Part shown: positions 38,076-49,074 of the stretch, piece after piece
Numbering within the stretch: the first letter of the stretch is position 1
How the letters are laid out: each line of letters starts with the position of its first letter
NCBI RefSeq assembly: GCF_001425785.1
Contig: NZ_LMDI01000009.1
Span: 1-64,000 of the forward strand
Source: Rhizobacter sp. Root1221
GTDB lineage: Bacteria; Pseudomonadota; Gammaproteobacteria; Burkholderiales; Burkholderiaceae_C
DNA length: 64,000 bases
Direction of reading: 5' to 3'
The notes under the pieces: model-generated
Seen by the model: only the letters and a program-made list of their open reading frames with translations
Told to the model about the DNA's origin: nothing
Databases searched by the model: none
Position numbers and translations under genes: made by a program

Positions 38076-39878
38076 ATGACCCGTTGCCCCACTACCCCGC
38101 GCTCAGCCCAGGTTCTGGCCTTGTTCTCCATGGTCGCGGCCCTGGCGGCCTGCGGCGGTGGTGGCGGCGGAGGTGGTGACGACAGTCCGGCGCCAGCCGC
38201 GGCCGGCCCGGCGGCCAGTGCCCCCGCGGCAGGGTCGCCGCCGTCCCAGCCCGTCACGTCGGCCGCACGGGTGGCCGGTGTCGACCTGGTCCAGGGTTTC
38301 GTGTTCCCCAGCACCGACAGTTCGCTGCTGCTGGTGTCCAACCGCGACGTGATCGTGAAGGTCAACGTCACCACCACCAACACGGCCGAGGCCCGCCCCA
38401 CCGGCACCTTGCGCATCGAGGACGGCAACGGCACGCTGATCGAACAGCGCGCGCTCACGGTGCCGACTGCGGCGCTGCAGTCCACGGTGCCGGTGGTACC
38501 CGATTTCACGCACTTCTACACCGCCACCGTGCCGGCCAGCGCGGTCAAGGCCGGCCTGCGCCTCACGGTGCAGCTGGCGAACGGCCAGCCGGCCACCGTG
38601 GTGACCCCGCGGGTGGGCGGCAGCAACGCCATCACGTTCGTGGCGGTGCCGGTCAGGATCCAGGGCACGGCCGCGCAGGTGTTCGCCGGCGCGGCGTCCT
38701 ACCTGGCGGCCCAGATGCCGGTGTCCACCGTCACAGCGGTCACGCACGCGGTGTTCCCGTCGCAGAAGGTGACCACGCTGCCCACCACCGATGACCAGTG
38801 GGAGGCGGCCATGCGTGAGGTGCTCGGGGAGATGGCCGAGTTGCACAATCTCGAGAACGCGACCGACCGCACCTTCTACTATGGCTTCTTGCCCAAGCGC
38901 ACCTACGGCATCACCGGCCTCGGGTACATGCCGGGCCCGGCGGCCGTGGGCATCGATTTCCCGACACAACCCGATGCCGTGGTGACCACGCTCGTGCACG
39001 AGGTGGGCCACAACTTCAGCCTGCCGCACGCGCCGTGTGGCGTGGCCAGCAGCGAAGACCCCAACTACCCGTACGCCAACGCCACGCTCGGCGCCGGCTC
39101 GCGGTTCATCTGGGGCTACGACAAACGCCGCAACGCGTTCGTCGACCCGCGTCCCACCACCGTGCACGACTTGATGAGCTACTGCGATGGCGACACGTTC
39201 TCCGACTTCAACTACCGGCGCATGCAGTCCTACCTGACCCCGGCCGACCGCCTGTCCGCCACCGGCGGGGTGAGCATCAAGTCCGTCACCGACTCGGTGG
39301 AAACCGGTCCCCAGGAGTTGCTGCTGGTCAGCGGCCGCATCGAGGGTGACCGCGCCGAACTCGGGAACGTCAAGTCGTTCACCGGCATCCCGCGCAACAT
39401 CCCCGCCGGCGCCTACGTGCTGCGGGTGGTGACGGCGGCCGGCACGGTCGATCACCCGTTCGCCCCCATGGCACTCGATCACTCCTCTGCCTTCCTGCCG
39501 TTCCACCTGGCCATCCCGAACCCCGGCCAGGTGGTGTCGATGCAGGTGCTGGCGGCCGATGGCAAGGTGCTGGCCGAACGCCGCGCCGGTTCTCCCGTCA
39601 CCACCGATCGCACGAAGGCGGTGGCGGCGGCGGCCACCACGGTTTCGGAAACGGGCGGGGTGCTGCACCTGCGCTGGGACGCGGCGGCCCAGCGGTCGCT
39701 CACCGTGATCCATGTGGGCGACACCCGCACCGTGCTCGCCCAGGACCTGGCCAGTGGCACGGCCGAGTTGCCCACGGCGGCGCTGCCGTCCGGCGGCAGC
39801 TTCGAGCTGATCTTCTCGGACGGGCTGAACTCCGTGCGGGTCACCGCACCGCGGGGCGCCGGCGGCTCGGTGAAGTGA
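38076..39878 (+). CDS. lipoprotein metzincin-type zinc metalloprotease
   Basis: A 600-residue secreted protein. The start opens a lipoprotein signal (lipobox LAAC followed by eight Gly); an alternative ATG lies three codons upstream. After a Pro/Ala linker comes a beta-rich region, then the zinc site VTTLVHEVGHNFSLPHAPCG near residue 308, which fits HExxHxxxxxH. A Met-turn candidate LMSYCDG lies near 367. Cys residues in PHAPCG and MSYC could form a disulfide. The C-terminal 200 residues are beta-sandwich-like. The spacing resembles M66/StcE- or M12-type enzymes, but the family is not certain. It is a single gene between the GNAT gene and the convergent pseudokinase-regulator gene. Confidence 0.8.
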   Translation: MTRCPTTPRSAQVLALFSMVAALAACGGGGGGGGDDSPAPAAAGPAASAPAAGSPPSQPVTSAARVAGVDLVQGFVFPSTDSSLLLVSNRDVIVKVNVTTTNTAEARPTGTLRIEDGNGTLIEQRALTVPTAALQSTVPVVPDFTHFYTATVPASAVKAGLRLTVQLANGQPATVVTPRVGGSNAITFVAVPVRIQGTAAQVFAGAASYLAAQMPVSTVTAVTHAVFPSQKVTTLPTTDDQWEAAMREVLGEMAELHNLENATDRTFYYGFLPKRTYGITGLGYMPGPAAVGIDFPTQPDAVVTTLVHEVGHNFSLPHAPCGVASSEDPNYPYANATLGAGSRFIWGYDKRRNAFVDPRPTTVHDLMSYCDGDTFSDFNYRRMQSYLTPADRLSATGGVSIKSVTDSVETGPQELLLVSGRIEGDRAELGNVKSFTGIPRNIPAGAYVLRVVTAAGTVDHPFAPMALDHSSAFLPFHLAIPNPGQVVSMQVLAADGKVLAERRAGSPVTTDRTKAVAAAATTVSETGGVLHLRWDAAAQRSLTVIHVGDTRTVLAQDLASGTAELPTAALPSGGSFELIFSDGLNSVRVTAPRGAGGSVK

Positions 39879-39977
39879 TGTCGTGGCGCGTGCGGCTCGG
39901 TCGCACGCGTCGCTGATCTCCACCACCAGCCCGCCTTGGCCGTTGAACCAGGGCGGCCGGCAGGCAGAGAAGGTGTC

Positions 39978-41870
39978 TCATCCGATGTGGGAGATCCAGA
40001 TGCCGGGGGCGGGTTGGGCCGGCACGTCCGGTGTGCCGGCGGTGGCCGCGGGCACGTCGGGCATGCGCCGCACCGCGAGCCCCACCGACACCATGTCGAT
40101 GACCAGCAGGTGCAGGATGCGCGAGATCATCGCCACGAACGTGGAGCTGTCCTCGTCGTGGTCCACCGCCAGGCACACGTCGGCCTTGCGGGCGAGCGGC
40201 GACTGGGTGGACGTGATGGCCACGATGGCGGCGCCGCGGTCCTTCGCGGCGTCGGCGGCGCGCACCAGTTCCGGCGTCTGCCCTGAACTCGAGATGAACA
40301 CCGCCACGTCGGCCGGCCCCAGCACCTCGGCCGCGATGGCGAACACCGACGGGTCGGTGCGTGCCACCACCGGGATGCGGAAGCGAAAGAGCTTGTGCTG
40401 CGCGTCGAGCGCCACCATCGCGGAGTTGCCCACCGCGTAGAGCTCCACCCGCGCCGCGTCGCGCAGCAGCACGATGGCCCGTTCGATGGCGTCCACGTTG
40501 ATGGATTCGCGGAACTGCACGATGGACGAAATGGTGTTGTCGAGCACCTTCGCGCACAGGTCGGACGTGGCGTCCTGCCGGTGCACCTGGGTGCGCTGCA
40601 GCGGGATGGTGCCGGTGAGGCCCGAGCCGAGCTTGAGCTTGAAGTCGGCGAGGCCCTCGAAGCCGAGCGAGCGGCAGAAGCGGATCACCGTGGGCTGGCT
40701 CACCTCGGCGCGTTTGGAGATCACGCCCACCGCGTCGTTCAGCACCGCCCGGGGGTTCTCGAGCACCACGTTGGCCACGCGCCGTTCGGCCGGTGACAGC
40801 TGCTCGCGGGCGTTGCGGATGCGTTCGAGCAGCGGGTTGCCGCCGTCGCGCGTGGGCACGTGGTCCACCAGCAGCGTGGACACCCCGTGGAACGCGAGGT
40901 TGTCGGCCGTCAGCACGTAGGTGGGGATGCGCGAGAGGTACGCGGAGAACCGCCCCTTCGCCTCGAACCGCTGGCGGAACGGCGACCGCAGGAACAGGTC
41001 ACCGAGCCGCGGCACGATGCCGCCGCCCACGAAGATGCCGCCGGTGGCGCCGAGCGTGATGGCCAGGTCGGCCGCCACGGTGCCCAGCATGGCGCAGAAG
41101 CAGTCCAGCGTGTCCACGCAGGCGGCGTCGTCGCCGCGCTGGGCGCGGCGCACGATCTCGGCCGTGGGCAGTGGCGTGAGGTTCGTGCCGTTCAGCGCCT
41201 CGTGGATCAGCTCGATGCCCGGCCCCGACACCAGCCGCTCAGCCGACACGTGCGGCAGCGTCTGCCACATGTGGCGCAACACGCGCAGCTCGCGTTCATC
41301 GCCGGGGGCAAAACTCGTGTGGCCACCTTCGCTCGCGAGGCTGATCCAGCGGTCGTTGGCGGGGATCAGCGCGGACACCCCGAGCCCCGTGCCCGGGCCC
41401 AGCAGCCCGATCACGCCGTCGGTGGCCGGTACACCCCCGCCCACCTGCACGCGCCCGGCCTCGCCCACGCCGGGCAACGCCATCGCGAGGGCGGTGAAGT
41501 TGTTGACGACCAGCAGCGTGGACAGGCCCAGCTGCTGCTGCACGTCCTGGATGGAGAACTCCCAGGCGCGGTTGGTCATGCGTACCCAGTCGCCGTCGAT
41601 CGGGTAGGCGATGGCAAACGCACCGTGCCTGGGGCGCAGGTCGGGCACCGTGTCGAGGTAGGCCTGCACGAGCGGCACGAACGCGGCGTGTTCGTCGCAC
41701 GGCAGCACCGCCACCCGTTCGAACCGGCCGCGCACGCGCTCGATGCAGAAACGCGCGTAGGTGGCACCGATGTCGGCGAGCAGGCGCGGTTCGGCCTCGC
41801 CCTGGTCCGCGGGATCGGTGGCCATCAGCTGGGCCAGTTGCGGGTCGGTGGAGACGACGGAGGGGGGCAT
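39978..41870 (-). CDS. glk: glucokinase-like domain fused to RpiR-type regulator; kinase residues altered
   Basis: A 630-residue fusion. Residues about 28-340 are a glucokinase fold. About 350-415 is an RpiR/HexR helix-turn-helix (LSPAERRVANVVLENP, SKRAEVSQPTVIRFCRSLGF). About 450-590 is a SIS sugar-phosphate domain (VELYAVGNSAMVALDA, VAVFISSSGQTPELV). This architecture is known as bifunctional glucokinase/regulator in Burkholderiales. Here the phosphate loop is DIGATYAR (33-40) instead of DIGGTNAR. The catalytic base, Asp100 of E. coli Glk in INDFTA, is Asn124 in VVNNFTA. Glucose contacts N123, E181, H184 and E211 are kept. I infer a glucose-sensing pseudokinase that regulates sugar genes. 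It lies downstream of the MalS-like gene with a 61-base gap. Confidence 0.9.
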   Translation of the reverse strand: MPPSVVSTDPQLAQLMATDPADQGEAEPRLLADIGATYARFCIERVRGRFERVAVLPCDEHAAFVPLVQAYLDTVPDLRPRHGAFAIAYPIDGDWVRMTNRAWEFSIQDVQQQLGLSTLLVVNNFTALAMALPGVGEAGRVQVGGGVPATDGVIGLLGPGTGLGVSALIPANDRWISLASEGGHTSFAPGDERELRVLRHMWQTLPHVSAERLVSGPGIELIHEALNGTNLTPLPTAEIVRRAQRGDDAACVDTLDCFCAMLGTVAADLAITLGATGGIFVGGGIVPRLGDLFLRSPFRQRFEAKGRFSAYLSRIPTYVLTADNLAFHGVSTLLVDHVPTRDGGNPLLERIRNAREQLSPAERRVANVVLENPRAVLNDAVGVISKRAEVSQPTVIRFCRSLGFEGLADFKLKLGSGLTGTIPLQRTQVHRQDATSDLCAKVLDNTISSIVQFRESINVDAIERAIVLLRDAARVELYAVGNSAMVALDAQHKLFRFRIPVVARTDPSVFAIAAEVLGPADVAVFISSSGQTPELVRAADAAKDRGAAIVAITSTQSPLARKADVCLAVDHDEDSSTFVAMISRILHLLVIDMVSVGLAVRRMPDVPAATAGTPDVPAQPAPGIWISHIG

Positions 41871-41931
41871 GCAGGGGGAGGTGAAAGCCTCCGCCTACTG
41901 TACCCAACAAACGCGGGGCCCATGCGCGGGG

Positions 41932-43725
41932 TCAGGGCGCGCGCTCGAGCAGCACGTAGCGTTGCGCGGCCAGGGCCACGCGGCCGCCCTTCACCACGCC
42001 GGTGGCACCCGAGTACGCGTCGCGCACCGTGGTGCCGTCGGCGAACGTGGTGCCCACTGCGATCTCGCCCTGGCCTGCGGCGTTCATCGCCACCACCACC
42101 GTGTCGCCCGTGGTGCGGTCGGTGCGGCTGAAGGTGTACGGGGTGTCGGCGATGCGGCGGTGTTCGCCGCGGGCGAGCGCCACGTGGCGCGCGCGGAACG
42201 TGCCGAGCTTGCGCCAGTGGGCCAGCAGCGCCGCGTCCATCGATCCCCAGTTCATGTCGGAGCGGGTGGCCTGCTGCGGGTCTGAGTCGGGCACCGGGCC
42301 CAGCGGGCGGCCGGTTTCGTCGCCGTAGAAGATCTGCACACCGCCCGGAGACAGCATCAGCGCCGCGCCACCTTCCTCGAGCTTCTGGCGGTCGAACAGC
42401 GAGGTGTCGTGGGACGACAGGTAGCTCAGCGTGGAGTAGCCGGGGCGGCCGGACAGCAGCTTGCCGTAGCGGTCGAACAGGCCGTCGGGCTGGCCGAACT
42501 GGGCGCCGCTGCCCTGGAACTCGAAGTTGATCAGGGCGTCGAAGCCGCTGCTGTGCAGCGCGTCGCGTTCGGGGCCCTTGCCCCAGTACTCGCCCACCAT
42601 CCAGAACGGCTCGTCGTCGATCTTCCTGGTGGGGTTCTTCTGCTTCCACTCGGTGAGCGCCTGGCCGGCGGCCGCCTTCAGGTCGGCCCAGGCGGCCGGT
42701 TCCACATGCTTGACCGTGTCGGCACGGAAGCCGTCGATGCCGTACTCGCGCACCCAGTCGGTGAGCCACGTGACGAGGTAGCCGCGCACCGTGGTGTCCG
42801 GCAGGTCGCGTGCGTTGGTGTCGGGTTTGCCGGGCTGGGCCACGGGGGCCGGCATCGCCGCGCCCTGGGCGGCCTTGAGGCCCTTTTTCGCGGGGGCGGC
42901 GGGCGGCGGAGAGACCGGTGCACGCTTCTGCAGGAACGCCGGCAGCTTCACGAACGCCGTGCTGTCGGTGCGGAAGTCGGGCAGGTACGCGAGCTGCATC
43001 GTCTGGTCGTCGCGCCCACCCTCGAGGTAGCCGGGCAGGCCGGCGCGCACCCAGTCGCGGCCCCACCACTGGCCGAACGCGAAGTTGTTGTAGTCGATGT
43101 ACGAGTGGTAGTCGGCGAGCGTCGCCTTCTCCGAATCTGGCCACAGCACCTTCAGGCCCAGGTCCTTGGCGGACTGGATGTCGAGGTAGCCCGGGTGGTT
43201 CATCACCACGTCGAACAGGATGCGGATGCCCTGCGCATGCGCGGTGTCCACCATCTCGCGCAGTTCGGCGGGAGTGCCCATCGACTGGTCGAGCGTGGTG
43301 AAGTCGAGCGCGTAGTAGCCGTGGTACGCGTAGTGCTTGAACTCCTTGTTGCCGCCCACCACCCAGCCGTGGATCTGCTCGTACGGCGCGGTGATCCAGA
43401 TGGCGTTGACCCCGAGCTGCCTGAACCAGCCTTCCTTCAGCTTGTCGGTCACGCCCTTCAGGTCACCGCCATGGAAGGTGCCGATCTCGTCCTTGCCGTC
43501 CTTCTGGCGGCCGTAGGCGTTGTCGTTCGACGGGTTGCCGTTGGCGAACCGGTCGGTGATCAGGAAGTAGACGATCGGGTTGTCGGCGAAGCGGCCCGGC
43601 ACCGCCGCGGGGGCGGTGGGGGTGGCCTTCGTGGCCGGCGCCGTGGGTGCCGAGGTGGAACACGCCGTGGCCATCAGCGACAGCACGGCCGCGGCAACGA
43701 GCCGCTTGGGGAGGAAGTGGTTCAC
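41932..43725 (-). CDS. malS: lipoprotein MalS-like alpha-amylase (GH13_19)
   Basis: A 597-residue alpha-amylase resembling E. coli periplasmic MalS: VYFLITDRFANGNPSNDNAYG, IGTFHGGDLKGVTDKL, WITAPYEQIHGWVVGG, YHGYYALDFTTLD and IFYGDETGRPLGP. The catalytic Asp is in GIDGFRADTVKH near 336, the Glu in WMVGEYWG near 378, and SSHD lies near 438. GTG 43725 is the start; it has GGAAG upstream and opens a lipoprotein signal (LMATAC). MalS of E. coli is a soluble periplasmic protein with a longer N-terminal domain. This one is lipid-anchored, lacks that domain and carries a Pro/Ala-rich insertion near 275-305. It lies 19 bases after the PUD protein gene. It would release short maltodextrins for LamB and MalE. 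Confidence 0.9.
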   Translation of the reverse strand: MNHFLPKRLVAAAVLSLMATACSTSAPTAPATKATPTAPAAVPGRFADNPIVYFLITDRFANGNPSNDNAYGRQKDGKDEIGTFHGGDLKGVTDKLKEGWFRQLGVNAIWITAPYEQIHGWVVGGNKEFKHYAYHGYYALDFTTLDQSMGTPAELREMVDTAHAQGIRILFDVVMNHPGYLDIQSAKDLGLKVLWPDSEKATLADYHSYIDYNNFAFGQWWGRDWVRAGLPGYLEGGRDDQTMQLAYLPDFRTDSTAFVKLPAFLQKRAPVSPPPAAPAKKGLKAAQGAAMPAPVAQPGKPDTNARDLPDTTVRGYLVTWLTDWVREYGIDGFRADTVKHVEPAAWADLKAAAGQALTEWKQKNPTRKIDDEPFWMVGEYWGKGPERDALHSSGFDALINFEFQGSGAQFGQPDGLFDRYGKLLSGRPGYSTLSYLSSHDTSLFDRQKLEEGGAALMLSPGGVQIFYGDETGRPLGPVPDSDPQQATRSDMNWGSMDAALLAHWRKLGTFRARHVALARGEHRRIADTPYTFSRTDRTTGDTVVVAMNAAGQGEIAVGTTFADGTTVRDAYSGATGVVKGGRVALAAQRYVLLERAP

Positions 43726-43744
43726 GGCGTGTTCTTCCGGCGGA

Positions 43745-44167
43745 TCAGCTGCAGGGCTTGGCTTCGCGGGCCTTCCTGGCGTCGTCGAGCGACGTGTAGA
43801 TCTTGCGGTCGCCGCTGTTGACCCAGATCTCCTTCGTGGCCGACCCGTCGAACGCCATGTCGCGTCCGCCCTGTTCCTTCGAGTCACCCTTGTGGATGAT
43901 GTAGTTCACGCGGCCCTTCGTGAATTCGTCGAGCTTGATGGTCCAGAACACCCCGAAGTCGTTCTTGCCGCTCGGTTGCAGCGGTTTTTGCCATTCGACG
44001 CCGGTCACCGGAATGCCACCGTCCTTCCACAGGTGTGCGCCCCAGCCGTCGTACGTGCTGTCGCAGCGGTTGTAGTTGATCGTGGCGGTCTGCGCCTGGG
44101 CGCCCAGGGCGCCGGCAGCCAGCGCGGCGGCCACGGCGAACTTCAGGGACGAACGGAACTCGGTCAT
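43745..44167 (-). CDS. secreted stand-alone pullulanase-associated (PUD/CBM41-like) starch-binding protein
   Basis: A 140-residue protein with a cleavable signal (ending GALGAQAQT) and essentially one domain. ATINYNRCDSTYDGWGAHLWKDGG matches the PUD start seen in PulA of this window (LRVHYRRTDGNYAGWGLHLW), followed by WTIKLDE, VNYIIHKGDSKE and the late IWVNSGDRKIYTS. There is no catalytic domain. Two Cys (near 34 and 139) could form a disulfide. It lies between malG and the malS-like gene, 19 bases before the latter's GTG. I infer that it binds starch or maltodextrin in the periplasm or outside and helps the amylase that follows. ATG 44167 opens the signal peptide. Confidence 0.85.
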   Translation of the reverse strand: MTEFRSSLKFAVAAALAAGALGAQAQTATINYNRCDSTYDGWGAHLWKDGGIPVTGVEWQKPLQPSGKNDFGVFWTIKLDEFTKGRVNYIIHKGDSKEQGGRDMAFDGSATKEIWVNSGDRKIYTSLDDARKAREAKPCS

Positions 44168-44242
44168 GGTGAGGAACCTCTCGGGCAACGTGAAGGGAAG
44201 GGGTCGCATGGGGGCGGCCCCGGTTGGGGGAAGCGGCGAGGC

Positions 44243-45133
44243 TCAGCCCTTGATGCCGCCGGCCGTGAGGCCGGAGATCATCCATTTCTGCGCCAGGATG
44301 AAGACGAGCGTGATGGGCAGGCCGGACAGGATGGCCGCGGCCGCGAAGTCGCCCCACAGGTACTTCTGCTCGTAGAGGAAGAGCTTGGAGCCCACGGCCA
44401 GCGTGAGCTTGGCTTCCTCGTGCAGCAGGATGGAGGCCACCGGGTACTCGATGATGGCGCCGATGAAGGCCAGCAGGAACACCACCATCAGGATGGGCAC
44501 CGCCATGGGCAGCAGCACCATGCGGAAGGCCTGCCACGGGGAGGCGCCGTCCACCTTCGCCGCCTCCTCGATCTCCACCGGGATGGTGTCGAAGTAGCCC
44601 TTGATGGTCCACACGTGCAGCGCGATGCCGCCCGAGTAGGCGAGCAGCAGCGACCAGTGGCTGTCGATGCCGAAGGCCGGGAACACGTTGCCGATGCGGT
44701 CGAAGATCGCGTAGATGGCCACGAGGGCCAGCACCGACGGGAACATCTGCATCAGCATCAGGCCGGCGAGCGAGGCCTGCTTGCCGCGGAACTTCATGCG
44801 CGCGAACGCGTAGGCGGCGGTGGTGGACAGGAACAGCGTGATGACGGCGGTGAGCCCCGCCACCTTGACCGAGTTCCACAGCCACACGAGCACCGGGAAG
44901 TCGGGTTTCACGAGGCGCCCGTCATCGGCCGTGTACGACATGCCGAGCGCGAGCTTCCAGTGTTCGAGGCTGATCTGTTCGGGGATCAGGCTGCCGGCGG
45001 CGAAGTTGCCGGGCCGCAGCGAGATCGACAGGATCATCAGGAACGGGAAGATCACGAGCAGCACGAGGCCGATCAGGAAGAGGTGCGCCAGCACGACGCG
45101 CCAGCGGTGGGATTTGTCGACGACGATGGCCAT
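44243..45133 (-). CDS. malG: maltose ABC transporter permease MalG
   Basis: A 296-residue inner-membrane permease with six helices. The EAA loop [29 protein letters not shown] (segments), [31 protein letters not shown] and the end [13 protein letters not shown] match MalG closely. It follows malF by 12 bases. Together with MalF and the MalK dimer it forms the maltodextrin importer. Confidence 0.95.
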   Translation of the reverse strand: MAIVVDKSHRWRVVLAHLFLIGLVLLVIFPFLMILSISLRPGNFAAGSLIPEQISLEHWKLALGMSYTADDGRLVKPDFPVLVWLWNSVKVAGLTAVITLFLSTTAAYAFARMKFRGKQASLAGLMLMQMFPSVLALVAIYAIFDRIGNVFPAFGIDSHWSLLLAYSGGIALHVWTIKGYFDTIPVEIEEAAKVDGASPWQAFRMVLLPMAVPILMVVFLLAFIGAIIEYPVASILLHEEAKLTLAVGSKLFLYEQKYLWGDFAAAAILSGLPITLVFILAQKWMISGLTAGGIKG

Positions 45134-45145
45134 GTGGGTGGTTCC

Positions 45146-46681
<1,536 letters not shown>

Positions 46682-46705
46682 GGCGGACAGGGGAAAAGTC
46701 GGAAG

Positions 46706-46732
46706 CCCGCCGGGGCCTCGGGCTCCGGCGGG
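46706..46732 (-). terminator. strong intercistronic hairpin between malE and malF
   Basis: CCCGCCGG (46706-46713) pairs with CCGGCGGG (46725-46732), and the stem continues through one mismatch to a 3-base loop, giving 11 of 12 pairs. There is no adjacent T tract. It has the same position as the gtsA-gtsB hairpin: after the binding-protein gene and before the permeases. It is probably a partial terminator or RNA-stabilising element. Confidence 0.7.
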
Positions 46733-46747
46733 GGATTCACGGCAGGT

Positions 46748-47950
46748 TTAGTTCGAGGTGATGCGCTTGGCCGCGCCGTCGAGCGCTTCCTTCGGCGTCT
46801 GGCGGCCTTCGGTCATGTTCTGCAGCGCGGACTGCATCGACGACCAGAAGCGGCCCATCTCCTTGATGTTGGGCATCGGTGCGCCGTCTTGCGCGCTGGC
46901 CATCGTGACCTGGATGTTCGGGTTGCTCTTGAGCTCCGAGAACAGGGCCTTGCTGGCCGGCGTGCCGAGCGGCACGTCGTCGTTGATCTGCTTCAGGCCG
47001 TTGACGCTGAGCATGTAGTTCTCGATGAACTCCACGGCCACGTCGCGGTTGGGCGACGCTTTCGAGATCATCGCGCCCAGCACGCCGACAAACGGGGCCG
47101 CCTTCTTGCCGGCCACGGTGGGGATCTTGGCAACGCCGTAGTCGACCTTGGCCTTCTTCAGGTTGTCCCACGACCACGGGCCGTTGATCATCATCGCGAC
47201 CTTGCCCTGGGCCATGCCGGCTTCCATCTCGGCGTAGCCTGCACCCTTGGTCATCACGCCGTCCTTGACGAACTTGGACAGCAGTTCGGCGCCCTTGAGC
47301 GAGCCGGCGTTGTTGACACCGGTGTCGGCCGGGTCGTAGGTGCCATCAGGCTTGAGCTTGAACACGTAGCCACCATTGGCGGCCAGGAGCGGCCAGGTGA
47401 AGAACGTGTTGTTGTAGTCCCAGAGGATGGCCTTCTTGCCGGAGGCGGACAGCTTCTTGTCCAGCGCGGCGATTTCCTCGAAGGTTTTCGGCGGGTTGGG
47501 CACGAGGGCCTTGTTGTAGACGAGTGCGACGGCTTCGATCGAGATCGGGTAGCCCCAGGTCTTGCCACCCACCGTGAAGGCCTTCCAGGCCAGCGGGTCG
47601 ATGTCGGCCTGCACCTTCTTGCCCGGGGTCACGGTCTGCAGCAGGCCGCCGCCGATCCACTCGCCGATGCGGTCGTGCGGCCAGATCCAGATGTCGGGGC
47701 CCTTGCCGGCCGCGGCGGCCTGCTGGAACTTGCCCGGGGCGTCTTCCGGGTGCTCCACGATGACCTGCACGCCGGTCTTCTTGGTGAACTCTTCGCCGAC
47801 CTTGGCCAGGCCGTTGTAACCCTTGTCACCGTTGATCCAGATCAACAGCTTGCCCGGCTCGGCCGCCTGGGCGTGCAGCGCGAAGCCGCCACCGAGGGCC
47901 AGGGCTGCCGCAGCGGCCAGCAGTTGAATCTTTTGGCGTTGGACTTTCAT
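46748..47950 (-). CDS. malE: maltose/maltodextrin ABC transporter substrate-binding protein MalE
   Basis: A 400-residue periplasmic binding protein (E. coli MalE precursor is 396). The signal peptide ends near [76 protein letters not shown] and [12 protein letters not shown] are all MalE-like. Unlike the paralogue at 6733 it has no insertion near residue 70. It sits between malK and malF in the operon. Confidence 0.95.
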   Translation of the reverse strand: MKVQRQKIQLLAAAAALALGGGFALHAQAAEPGKLLIWINGDKGYNGLAKVGEEFTKKTGVQVIVEHPEDAPGKFQQAAAAGKGPDIWIWPHDRIGEWIGGGLLQTVTPGKKVQADIDPLAWKAFTVGGKTWGYPISIEAVALVYNKALVPNPPKTFEEIAALDKKLSASGKKAILWDYNNTFFTWPLLAANGGYVFKLKPDGTYDPADTGVNNAGSLKGAELLSKFVKDGVMTKGAGYAEMEAGMAQGKVAMMINGPWSWDNLKKAKVDYGVAKIPTVAGKKAAPFVGVLGAMISKASPNRDVAVEFIENYMLSVNGLKQINDDVPLGTPASKALFSELKSNPNIQVTMASAQDGAPMPNIKEMGRFWSSMQSALQNMTEGRQTPKEALDGAAKRITSN

Positions 47951-47978
47951 CTTCAGTTCTCCTTCAGTGGATGCCGAG

Positions 47979-49055
<1,077 letters not shown>

Positions 49056-49074
49056 GTGTCAGTCGTCCGCGGTG

